NCBI GenBank assembly: GCA_038373865.1
Contig: JAXGGA010000085.1
Location: forward strand, 124,001-188,000
Direction of reading: 5' to 3'
Source: Uloborus plumipes
Taxonomy: Eukaryota > Arthropoda > Arachnida > Araneae > Uloboridae
DNA: 64,000 nt
Shown piece by piece: positions 1 through 12,500 of the stretch. A model generated the notes under the pieces. That model was given only the letters and a program-made list of their open reading frames with translations. It was not told where the DNA came from and did not search any database. Every line of letters starts with the position of its first letter. Position 1 is the first letter of the stretch. The position numbers and the translations under genes were made by a program.

Positions 1-27
1 GATGAGAGGGGTATATTTTGCTTTTAG

Positions 28-51
28 AAATCAGCTTCAAGTGCTAAAAAG
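28..51 (+). CDS. WDR48: Possible 24-nt upstream exon of WDR48
   Basis: A T-rich tract ending in AG (26-27) precedes 24 nt encoding KSASSAKK, followed by a strong donor GTATGT at 52. It ends in phase 0, as the next recognised exon needs, and known orthologues have a basic stretch (RRKVQ or RKKMQ) just before VSFVIRD. The segment is very short and lacks the usual Q before VSF, so this may be chance. Confidence 0.3.
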
Positions 52-319
52 GTATGTTTGACATAATTTTTAGTCTTAGATAATCAAGAGAATAATGATC
101 AGATGCTAGAATGCCGATGTCGATGTACGGGAAAGTAGGCTCGTTTAGTTCTTGACAGAACTTCTTGTTAATCTACTGGGAGAGTGAGAGGGAACTCTGC
201 CCTTGTAAATTTTTATTCCATCAAGCATTGAATAATTTTCAAATTTTTACTGTTTATTCATGAAATGTTGTGAACAGTTTATGTGTAACATTTTCACTCC
301 AAAGTAAATCTTTTTTTAG

Positions 320-460
320 GTTTCATTTGTTATCCGCGATGAAGTGGAAAAATATCACAGGTCTGGTGTTAATTCACTTCAATTTGACGGATATCTTGGC
401 CGCTTATACTCTGCTGGGCGTGATTCCATCATCAGAATATGGAATGTGAGGAACTTAAAG
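320..460 (+). CDS. WDR48: WDR48 window exon 1 (start of propeller, blade 1)
   Basis: The acceptor is a T-run plus AG at 318-319, the donor is GTATGC at 461. 141 nt, phase 0 at both ends, 47 codons beginning [14 protein letters not shown]. It carries the first WD-type strand, RDSIIRIWN. An apparent longer reading frame to 697 is only read-through into the intron. Confidence 0.93.
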
Positions 461-3400
461 GTATGCAGTTTCCTGATCCCTTCCCTCTCTTCTATGCAAT
501 CAATTGGTTGCATACTGAATTATATTATAATGTGTACTTTGGTTCTGCAAAGCAGAATACTGCTAAATTTGGAACATGCTTCACAGAACAGATACTTGAA
601 CTGCGGAACAATTCTGTTCAAATGTGAGAAAATTTTTTTTGCTGAAAAGGCAGATTTTCTGCAAGAAGTTTTTATAACTAAAGATATAATTTGTTAGAAA
701 TTCAGCACAATTTTGGCAGATTTCTTCAAATTTTCTTTCAAATTACGCTTACTAGGCAAAAAATCAAAAGGTCAAATTTTTTTTGACATTTGCAGGAACT
801 TTCGATTCAATTTGAACGGTACAAAATCTGCAAAATTTGCTTCAAAATTACATGTTTAGTAAAAGATATTTGTAGAAAATCTATAGATTTCTGCAGAAGA
901 TTATCTTTGACTACTTGTTTCATGCCCCTTAATCGCCCTCCTCAAAGACTGATCGGTAAATGATTAGCTATATAAGGCTAAAATTTTACTTTCAACATCT
1001 TTGTGTAACCATCATTTGGTTGTGAGGTTATTCTGAGTGAAAGCATTATTTCGTTGTGGTGTCAAAGCATTCAGAGTTCCTGCGTGTTCGGAGGGACAGA
1101 GGCAGCTCTTGTAGCTGCCTAGAAAGGAGGCATAGTACAGGGTTTTCCATTTTTTGTCAACAATAATATATCAGCCGGAAATCTTAATTTCATGCTTTTC
1201 TTTGCAGCTAAGACTGTGTACTTAACAAATAAACAAATATTCCTTTCATGGACCTGTGTGATACAGTTTTGATTTTGGGATCACTTTTTAAAAAAGGTCA
1301 CGTTTCTATGCTTACAGTGCTTGAAATACTTGCAGAACAATTTTGGTCGAATGATTTCTGGACCAGGGGCCATGGTGACCCGATTGATGAGGGGTTGGTC
1401 TCGAAACCGGAGGGTCCTGGATTCTGTACAATCAAAGATTCACCGTGCTCACTAATGGAGGCCGGGGCACGTTAAACATGGATCGTGGTCAGGAAATCCT
1501 CCAAAAGTTCCCATTCCAAATCAATAGCTCTGGCAGTTCCGTACCTGGACTTGAATTATGTCGTTTCAAGTTTTGTTTGCATGTAATTTTCCCTTCATGC
1601 ATCAGGAAAAATGCTTTGTTTGATTAAATAGCGGCCATGATGACCAAATTGGTAAGGCGTCAAAGTCGTAACCAGAGAGTCCCGGGTTCGATCAGTGGCG
1701 TAGCTAAGGGGGGGCGTGGGGGGCGGTCCGCCCCGGGCGGCACTTTTAAGGGGGCGCCAAAATGAGGACGCCGGCAAATCACATGCACCACCGAATAAAT
1801 AAAAGGGGAACAACAAGAAGGGAAAAAATTGAAAGTGTGTGAAATCTGGACGGTATCAGGACAGAGGCTTTGTACGGGAGGGAAAAAAGCAAAAACCAAA
1901 AAATTGCCAAGAAAATACATAGGGCGCCATCGAGATACAGACGTCCTCAAGTATAGGGCTCGCAATAAAGAGAAATGGAGAAATTTACTAAAAAAAATAA
2001 ATAAATAACAACTAAGCAATATTGGGGCGGCAACAAGTTACAGACGTCACAAAAAAAAAAAAAAGAAAAAAAAAACAAGCAAAGCTATAGAGTGGCATTG
2101 GGGCATAGAGTTTGTAAGATAAAGAAGGAAACAATAAAATAAAAACCACTCAGAGTTTGAGCGGCATCGAAGCACAATCTTTGCAAGAAAAATAAAGCAT
2201 AAAAATTAAAAAAAAAAAAAAAGCAAAATTGGGGCGCGATTGAGACAATAATTTTAAGGGGGGGCGGGGGGGGGGGGGAAGTAAAAACAAGGTAAAAAAA
2301 AATTTCAAACAAATCATATTTTTAATGTTGTTCGTGCTTTAAAAGTGAACTAACTTGCATTTCTAGAAATGTCTTTTAAAATATCTAATGGTTACATTAC
2401 TGTTTGTTAGAACAAGGAATTATTTTCATAAAGAAAAATGCTTTGTGATTCTTCAAACGATGTATAAGCCATGAACTCGGATCTTTTACTTGCTAGTAAA
2501 TTTAATTTCCTTTTCCTGAAGATTTTGTCGATGAAATTGTTAATGCGAAAATTTTATTATTATTTCTAGAATTTTTTTTCAAAATCTATTTGCTTTTTTT
2601 GCGTATGATTCTTTTGAGATAAAAATCGTGGGAGAGCAAATGGTCCTGTAACTAGATTAAAATGTTGACCCAGGAATACGATTTTCCAGCACTCTTCGTT
2701 GCTCAGGCTAAATAATAAACAGTCTATATACGTTTAAATAAGGGGCGGCAAATTGACGAACCGCCCCAGGCGGCAGAAGCTGTAGCTACGCCACTGGGTT
2801 CGATCCCAGCCGATCCACCGTGCTCACTAATGGAGACTGGGAGATGTTAAACTTGGATCATGGTCATGAAATCCTCCAAGTTTCCAGTCCAAATCTGGGA
2901 ATTCTGGACCATAGGCAGAGATGGCCCAATCGGTCAGGCGTTGGACTCGTAAACAGAAGGTCCCGGATTTGATCCCAGCCGATTAAACATACACCGTGTT
3001 TCCTAATTGCGACTGGAGGACAGTGATACAGAAATTTTGTCTTAAACCTTATACTGTCCTGGCCAAACCGGAACGTTTGGCAAGCGTATTAATAGGCAAT
3101 GAGTTTAATTATTTAACGCCTTGAATTTGATTATTTATCTTATGAGAAAACGCTTTTATTTTAAATTTATTTATTAGTTACGCCATTAATTTTGTTATTT
3201 AATGCGTGCGTTCATGGAGCAAGGGTGCGTTCAAGAGCTAACTTGTCTCTTGCATAACTTTTGTTAGGAATTTTGATATCAATGTATTTATTTACTCAGG
3301 TAACAAAATGAACTTTTCACTTTTCATTATCAGAAAAAAAAGAAAGAACGATTTTTAATTATATAATTACAATAAAATAAAATATTGCTCTCCGCCAACA

Positions 3401-3537
3401 AGGGACGAAAAGAAACCAATAAAATTCACTTTCGTCAAAATTTTCTAACTCTTCTGTCTCATTTCTCCTATTGTTGTCATTAAAAAAAAAACAATAGACA
3501 GGGTAGACAATGAATTACTACTATTAAAATCTGTCCG

Positions 3538-3571
<34 letters not shown>

Positions 3572-6500
3572 AAGCTTGAACTCCTCAAGAACCGCTGAGT
3601 GTAGAGAATCAAACATAATACCATTCGATTCGAAATTTTCTAAGGAAGACAATAAGACCAACCGCGTAATTGTACGACGTTAATTAGCTGAGATATTAAT
3701 TAAAACGTTAATTAAATTCTTTGCACTTTTAAAATTCCAAGACATTTATTTCTTTCCGTTGCCATTTTAAATTAAAGCGTTAATTAAATTATTGAACTAT
3801 TTAAAATTCCGTCTGAAGCTTGAACTCCTCAAAAACAGCTGAGGGTAAAGAATCAAACATAATACCATTCGATTTGAAATTTTCTAAGGAAGACAATAAG
3901 ACCAACCGCGTAATTGTACGACGTTAAATAGCTGAGATATTAATTAAAACGTTAATTAAATTCTTTGCATTTTTAAAGTTCCAAGACATTTATTTCTTTC
4001 AGTTGCCATTTTATATTAAAGTGTTAATTGAATTATTGCACTATTTTAAATTCCAAAATTTTATTTCTTACCGTTGCCATTTTAAATTAAAGCGTTAATT
4101 AAATTATTGAACTATTTAAAATTCCAGGACATTTATTTCTTACCGTTGCCATTTTGAATTAAAACGTTAATTAATTGTTGAACTATTTAAAATTCCAAGA
4201 CTGTTATTTCTTACCGTTGCCATTTTGAATTAAAACGTTAATTAATTGTTGAACTATTTAAAATTCCAAGACTTTTATTTCTTACCGTTGCCATTTTGAA
4301 TTAAAACGTTAATTAAATTATTGAACTATTTAAAATTACAAGAGATTTCTTTCTTTCAGTCGCCGTTTTAAATTAAAGCGTTAATTAAATTATTACACTA
4401 TTTTAAATTCCAAGACTTTTATTTCTTACCGTTGCCATTTTGAATTAAAACGTTAATTAAATTATTGAACTATTTGAAATTCCAAGACTTTTATTTCTTT
4501 CCGTAGCCATTTTAAATTAAAGCGTTAATTAAATAGTTGAACTATTTAAAATTCCAAGACTTTTATTTCTTACCGTTGCCATTTTGAATCAAAACGTTAA
4601 TTAAATTATTGAACTATTTAAAATTCCAAGATATTTATTTCTTTCCGTTGCGATTTTAAATTAAAACGTTAACTAAATTATTGAACTATTTAAAATTCCA
4701 AGATATTTATTTCTTTCCGTTGCGATTTTAAATTAAAACGTTAACTAAATTGAACTTTTTAAAATGAACGAGTGTTATTTTTTTCCATTGTCATTTTGAA
4801 TACGTGTTATAACAAAGTTCTAACAATTGTTTTTATTCTAATTATTAATGACATATTTTTTCTCTGGTACTATTTTGAAAATGTGTTTTTAAATAAAATT
4901 GCAATTGCTGTTTTTAGAAGGAACTTTTTTGGCTGCGATCCAAATATTAAAAGAACTTTTTCGTTTAGAATTTTGCAATTAATTTTACATTAAGAAAGCG
5001 GTTTGGAAATAATTGTATTTGATAAGGAATCTTATTTGTTATTTAGGGAGAGTGCTAAGTATGCACTACTTGACATCGTCTTTATTTTTGAGGAAGCATG
5101 TGTAAATAATTTGATTGATTTTTTGATGCAGGAAAGGTTTTTAGCGAGCTGCTTAAACGGGGAGTAGTTTGTTAAACTTTTCCTTGGTACTTTAAAGGCG
5201 AGCCGCCTTGGCGGAGAGTAGTTTATTGAAATTTTCCTCGCTACTGTAAAGGCCAGCCGCCTTGGTGGCGAGTAGTTTGTTGAAACTTTCCTCGCTACTT
5301 TAAAGGCGAGCCGCCTTGGTGGCGAGTAGTTTTCTCAAACTGCCTTCACTACATTAAAGCCCGTGCAACGCCGGGCCACGCAGCTAGTTTATTATTAAAT
5401 GATGCAAAGAAATGTGAAAATTGCAGACGGTAATACGTAGAAAAATATTAAATTTTAAGTATAGCCGATGATAAATTTGCAAAAAGCAAAACCACTACTT
5501 TTTTAATTTATTCCATAAGACGAGAACAATAGAATTATTTTCTTGAGTTTGAAACTTTAATCTTATCAGTGTTACTTGTATTTTATTATTCAAATAAATC
5601 AAAAAATTATTTATTTATTGATGTCATTTGCTAACAATTTAGCTAATTTAAGGGAACAGATTCGATGATCCTTTTCAGCTTCCGCCAGTAAGAAAGAAAT
5701 CACCTTTTGAAAAACTTTCAACTGCTGACTTAAGCAAGATTTTGAGCTCCTTCAGTGTGCTCAATCACCGGCAAAACTGTTTATCTATGTAGAACTTACT
5801 ACAAACATGAGGCAGAATGGCACTGATTTAGTTGAAATTTAAAACAGAATGAGGTTATGCGTGGTTACTAGGGTGTCCTCAAAAAACCGAAAGTCCGAAT
5901 TTTGTAACGCATACCCTCTTATTTTTTTCCTTTTACATCAAACAATTGTAAAAAAAGTTTCATGCAATTTGAACAGCGGTAACCCTTGCCGACTTGCGTC
6001 CGAAAGTGTGAACTAGCCCTTTTTCACTAGGCCAAATCGAAAAAACTTTTTTCGGAAATTCAAAATTTCATGTTGATGAAACGCTTCCCCTAGATCCCAA
6101 CATGTCCCAAAAAATCATTTATCCAAATTAAAAAATATTTAGGTACCCCAAACAAGGCTTAAAATTCATAATTTTCTTCAAAAAATAGCTTTTTTTCTAT
6201 GTATTTTGTAAAAAACAAAAGATAAATTTTAAGAAATTATCAAGATGAAAAATAAAGAATTTAAAGAAATTAGGTCCCCAGCACAAGGCATAAAATTTAT
6301 ATATTTCTCTAAATATTAGATTTTTTCTATTTATTTATTGCATCATTTGTGAATTTTAAATTACAGATACACTTAAAGAAAATATCAAGTCCCAAACTCA
6401 CTGAAGAACAAACTTTCAAAACACCATTTGCAGATGAGTAATAAAAAAATGTAGTAGGGTAATGTGTGGAAAAGTAAAATAGCAGGGCAAAGTGAAATGG

Positions 6501-9500
6501 TGAAATATTTTTCCAACTTGCAGTGTAACCTAGCTAGCAATATTTTAACTAAGTTCCTAGACAGATAGTTAATTGCTGTCAAAAAATAAGTAGCTCCAAA
6601 GATCAACGAAAAAATTATACAAGTCATTTTAAAAATTTGATACCTTTATTGTAATATTCGTGGTTTTTCAAAAATATTTCTTGTTATTATAAAAGGATAA
6701 TATTTTTTGTTTATCATCCAAACTATTAATTGAGAACTACTGATATCCAGTGCAATCCTTATTTAGTTAAAATTAGGCATTTTTTTATTTTTAATGTGCA
6801 ATGTAATTTGTCAAGTGCACGCTGGGCGAAGTGGATGGGGCAAAGTGAAGCAGTTCATTTCTTGTATTTATTCATTCATTTATTAAATCACTCACGTATT
6901 TCTTCATTTATTAATTCATTTACATTCTTTTACTTAATTATTTACTCATTCATTAACTCATTTTCTTATTCATTCTCTATTTTAGTTACTCATTTATTTT
7001 TTCTCACACATTAATTAATTATTTATTCATTTACTTGCTCATTCGTTTATTTTTCGTTACTAATTATTTTTTCGTTTATTTACGTATTCATTTGATGAAA
7101 ATTACTGTTAATCGTTGAATTGAAAAATTTTCATAACAAAAATATTTTATTTTTCACTTTGCCCCATGTTTTTTTGAAGTGAAAATTTTTCACATTTTTT
7201 TAAAGTTCAAAATAACTGCCATGGATGAAAAATAATATTTCAACGAAAGTATTATCAAAAACACATAATTCCTTTTTTATGTACAAAAATTTTTAGAACA
7301 AAATTCCTATTTGTTCCTTTTGAAGTAGGCAAGTAAACTTAACTATTTCACTTTGCCCCACACGAAAAATGATCAAATAAGCTTTGTGCTGAAATATAAC
7401 TGAAATTAAAAACCAATGTAAATAAAGCACAAATTTGGTAGAAAGCACGCATGTACTGCGTACATGCTGTACTTTCTACCCAATTTGTGCTTTATTTATG
7501 TTAGTTTTTAACTTCATTTGTAAGAAAATGTGGTATTTAAAGTGGAAAAGTTTAACTTAAAACTTGAAAAAATCTTAATTTTGAGTAATTTAAGGGAGAA
7601 ATAAATATAAAAAGAGAGAAAAAACTAATATTTAGCTCTAATTATATACTTTATGCTTCATATTTTTCATCTTGATAATTTCTTAAAATTTATCTTTCAT
7701 TGTTTACAAAATACATAGAAAAAAACTATTTTTTGAAGAAAATTATGAATTTTAAGCCTCATTTGGGGTACCTAAGTATTTTTTAATTGTGGATAAATGA
7801 TTTTTTGGGACATGTTGGGATCTAGGGAAAGCGTTTTATCAACATGAAATTTTGAATTTCCGAAAAAAGTTTTTTTCAATTTGGCCTAGTGAAAAAGGGC
7901 TAGTTCGCACTTTCGGACGCAAGTTGGCACGGGTTACCGTTGTTCAAATTGCATGAAACTTTTCTTACAATTGATTTGATGTTAAAGGAAAATAATTAGA
8001 GGGTATGCGTTACAAAATTCCGACTTTGGTTTTTTTTGGGACACCCTAGTGGTTACACAAAAAGACAGCGATTTATTTTTGACTACATAGATTAATAACT
8101 CTTGATTCAAATTTCCTACAAAAAGAAATGAGATTCCATCAAAAACATAATCTGTACAAAAATGCAAGACTTGCCGTTATTGTTAAATTTGTTGGACCTC
8201 AGGTAAAACTAAGGTGATTGTTTTAGTTAGTATCTTGTGAAGCATCTATTTACCAACTTTGTCATAAAAATACAGTGATTTATTTTTGACTACACAGATT
8301 AATAATTCTTAAATAAATTCCCACAAAAGGAAATGAGACCCCATCAAAAACATAAAATGTACAAAATTGCAAGTCTTGCTTTCACCGTTAACCCTCTGAC
8401 TGCTCAATTTTCTTAACGAAGTCTTTAAAAATATGCATATTTTTTATGTATGAAAAACCAATATAAAACTTATGTACTAAATTTACATATATTACGTTAG
8501 AAACTATCCTTTATATGATAAATCTTGCAACAAGGTACAAGAAAAGTTCTACCTTCATGTTTTTTACACCGAATTCGAACAACAATACTATTTTTTTTTC
8601 CCACTTTTTGAGCAATAAAAACCACACTTTCGATGAAATCCTTTCTTTACTAAATTAAGAGGTATCGGGCTTGTAAAATGGTCGAGCGGTCTGTGCAAAT
8701 GCTTCAGAAAATTCATTGCTGACATTTAAACGATAGATTTGCGGAATAAGGTTTTAAATTACGTTGTGCACGTGAAAATCGCAGGATGAGCAAATTTTGT
8801 TACTTCTTCGTTGCCCGTGGAAATTGTGGGATGAGCAAATTTTGTTACTTCTTCGTTGCCCGTGGAAATCGTGGGATAAGCAACCAGAGGGTTAAAAGTA
8901 GTGAGATCTCAGGTAAAACCAAGTCTGTAGTTTTAGTTAGTAACTTGGGAAGGATATCAATTTAAAAACTTCATCTTCAATAGTATCCTATTAGTTACCT
9001 TGTGGCATTTACACTGATTATATCAATATTAGACATCTTTAGTTGTATAATAAATATAGTGACTTGGCAATTGTGCTGCAACAAACTAACATAGTAATAA
9101 AAGCTAATCCCGTTTCACTGGCGCCAATAACGATGCAACCGACGTCAAACAAAATACCCGCACTCGTAACCTTTTTATTCAAATTTTTTAAATTTATTTT
9201 ACAAGTCTCTTGAGTGTTGTCGCCAATGAAGTCTGCTTGTCGAGATTTTTTGTGCTCGAATGGAATAAGTTCAGAAGGACCTACTATTTAAAATACTTGT
9301 AATATAATACAATATAGTGCTAGCACACATAATTAACGCCATTTGTAAGTAAATACAATAAAACGCTCACACCGCTATTGCTACATAGATGCAATTATGT
9401 TGGCATGCGATTGCCAAGTCACTATATTTATTATACGAATAAAGGTGTCTAATATTGATATAATCACTATAAATGTCACAAGGTAACTTAATAGAATACT

Positions 9501-12500
9501 ATTGAAGATAAAGTTGTTAAATTGATATCCTTCCCAAGTTACTGACTAAAACTACCGACTTGGTTTTACCTGCAATCTCACTACTTTTAACTGTGGAAGC
9601 AAGACTTGCATTTTTGTACATTTTATGTTTTTGATGGGATATAATTTAATAAAGTCTTTGTTTATTATACGAAAACTGTCTTTCATTTCTATAAAAAAAA
9701 ACAAAACAAAATTACTTTTCGAACAACCCAATAGTTGTATTCGAAACTTACTTTAACGAATAACTTTTTATTTATTTTGACAATATGCTTTTTTTATAAT
9801 TTCTAGTTTTGGTTCCTTAGTTGAAAGATAAAATTAATAAATTGACCATCAAAAGGGGGTAGGGTGGGTGGTTTCCCCCCTTCCTCCCCCCAAATCGCCA
9901 GAGGTTTCCAAAGATAGAATACAGCAACTGGACTGATGGCGCTAAATATTTTAACGATTGATGTTACATTTATAGTAATATGAGCAATTAGAAGCTTGCA
10001 AAATATAAATAATCAAATATTATCATAGTAAAAATAAGTATACCTGGTATATTATGACTTGACTAAATTATTCATCTAAATATGACTCACAGTTGTGGGC
10101 CAGATATTAGATGCTTGTGGCCCCAATGCGTCCTGCGGACCATAGTTTGGAGACCTCAGGGTTTGGCTAATTCCTAGTTTTGCCAAGTTGGCTCTTTTTC
10201 TGATTCAATATACTGAACAATGTCCATGCCTTCACTTGTTGAGCATTGACTATTCTCTTTTTTACTCTATTTATAGTTATTTTAAATTGAATAAATAATA
10301 GAAGTTCATTTTAAATGGAAATTTTTTTGACTGCATAACTTGTAATTTTTAGGAGCCTTACATTCAATCAATGGAACATCATACAGATTGGGTGAATGAT
10401 ATAGTCCTATGTTGTGGTGGAAAAAATCGTAAGTTTATTTATTATTTTTTTTTTTTTTCATTTCTTAAAAATGTCTTACTTTAAATGTAGAAAGTTTTCA
10501 CTTTTTCTTTGTTACGTTATATGAGAGTTTTTTTAAGTTAATAGCCTGCATTTAGGATTTAATTTCTTTTTGATATGATTATGACTGACAAGCTCGAAAA
10601 AAGTTCTTAAAAATTGAAATTTTTGATTTGGGAAGATAAAAGATGAATTGTGTGCTAAAATCCATATTTTTTCTAAAAGGACAGGGATGGGCAATTGCCC
10701 CTTCTTAGATCAGTGCCAGGGGTATCCCGATAAGAGGTTATTGTGACCTGTTTGTAGGTAACCGGTAACGAAAACGGAAATAATCCTTCTGATGATTTCG
10801 TCATCGTTTCGGAAAAAATAAAGCTCCAAACATTGAAAGTTTTGACTGTGGATCTATATTCCGCCTTGCACCCCCCCCCCCCAAATGTGGGTATAGTACT
10901 TAAATAAAATGCATGAAAAAAAAAACAAGCTATAAATGATACTCTGATTATGATTTTCGTTCAGACTTTGCAGAACTTCAGGCTCTAAGTGTCCATCAAG
11001 TTGACGGGAGGTGGGCACGAGCCCCCCTCCCGTCGCTACGCTTATGGTGGAACACACAAAATTACACCCCTGGCTTGGGATTTCATCCTTTAGCATTTAG
11101 TATTTTCATTTTGGTGACAGTTGGGAGTTAAGTACTTATTTTAATGTCATTTTATTTTTTATCATAATATTTTTTCTATTTTATTTATTTGTTTATTCAT
11201 TTAAATTTGTGAGTTCGGTTTCACTGAGTCTTAAACTATCAGTTATTGCTTCTTTTTGTAGTAAAATTGAATTTTAAACTAATGAATCTTTAAAAATTCC
11301 TTAATTTTACCTTTGATTTGCTTTTTAAACATGATATTTTATAAACTTGCTTTTTCTTGCTTTTTTCTCCATCTATTTGCCAATAGTCCTTCAAAATCTC
11401 ATTTTCTCCTTTTAAACTCCTTTATTTTATTTCTGAAATAGAGCACGAACCCTGATTCTGCATTGAGTAACTTTTATTTTATTTATTTGCTTTTTTTTAT
11501 GCTGACTTCCCTATTTTGACATAGTATCTAATGTTTCAGACTTTTTTAACTCTGTTACTTTCCTGTTTTCTTAGTTATTTCTGCATCAAGTGATACAACA
11601 GTCAAAGTTTGGAATGCTCATAAAGGATTTTGTATGTCAACTTTAAGGACGCATAAGGTATACTGCATGAAGTTATTTATTATTCCTGATATGATAATGT
11701 ATTAATTTTTAATTTATTAGCATTTTATCTACTGATTTAAATTGTTTTCAAAAGTCTTAGGAAAAAGAAATATACTCCTTTTCCCCCAAGATGCTCTTTA
11801 GGAGATAAGATATTTTTCCAGAAAACTCTAGATAAAAGTGTAAACATGAGGTAAAAAGTTATTGCCTTTGTAGTTACATAAAAGAAAAAGAAAATCGGTG
11901 TAGTCTAATTTATATTTTAATGTATGATATACAGGTAGTTATCAAAATAATGGAAACACTTGAGATTTATAAGAAAAATCTACTGTTCATCGCAAAATAA
12001 GCGATCAATTGTTCTTTAACTTTAGTCATACAAAATATAGACTTCACCGGACATTTCTACATTGAAATTAAATCACCCATGCATTTGGGGGACAACAAAA
12101 AAGGGGGCCGAAGGAAAACCACTTTTTGACCATAACTCTTCGAAAATAGCTCGGAATAAGCTATAAATTTCAGTAATTAATTAGCATACTATGTTTAATT
12201 TCTGTACAAATTTTTATGAACGTACCACTTTTACTTCCGAAGATATGAAACGTTTTTTAAAAAACGTCAATTTTATTTGAAGGGTTTTTGCTCATAACAC
12301 GCAGTTTTTGATCAAACCTTATCAAAACTTCAGGAAAGATGAAAAAATACAAGAGAAAGAACATACTAAAACTGTAAATAAAAATACTAAAAATCCGATG
12401 AGATATGAACGTTAAAAGGAAATAATTTTTCATGGCGCATTCGCAAACGACAGAAATTTATAACTACAAAAATATTGTACCCTGATTGATACTGCATCTT

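Larger units (their letters stand above)
3518..5387 (+). mobile_element. Non-autonomous Helitron (3' end CTAG) with minisatellite core
   Basis: The 3' end has the Helitron arrangement: a short GC hairpin (gcccg..cgggc, 5359-5376) a few bases before a terminal CTAG (5384-5387) followed by T. The 5' end is placed near 3518 (tactattaaaatctgtccgcg followed by (GTCT)n) by comparison with Helitron ends in general; the expected TC start is not clear, so this border is approximate. No Rep/helicase coding is visible. The core is tandem repeats. Confidence 0.65.
461..10352 (+). other. WDR48 intron 1: content
   Basis: About 9.9 kb. Bases 461-1360 are AT-rich sequence with no gene that I can support. 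The rest holds a SINE cluster, a hAT-type insertion, a Helitron, a 2.2-kb foldback element and a second inverted-repeat complex, all listed separately. The short frames inside it have no recognisable protein similarity. Confidence 0.85.

Noticed and set aside
344..697. 117-codon frame at the start
   Set aside because: Only the first part is coding (WDR48 exon to 460); a GT donor follows and the rest is intron.
1660..2019. Minus-strand frames of 73-119 codons at 1595-2312
   Set aside because: Low-complexity translations of the hAT MITE (Pro- and Phe-rich); no domain pattern.
1631..2830. A tRNA gene with an intron
   Set aside because: The tRNA-like sequence is a SINE head interrupted by a hAT with an 8-bp duplication, not a tRNA intron.
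3690..4760. CRISPR-like array
   Set aside because: Repeats are degenerate and contiguous without unique spacers, inside a eukaryotic Helitron.
10680..11080. A further hAT element in intron 2
   Set aside because: Suggestive fragments (cgctacgcttatgg, C-run) but no matching inverted ends or duplication could be found.
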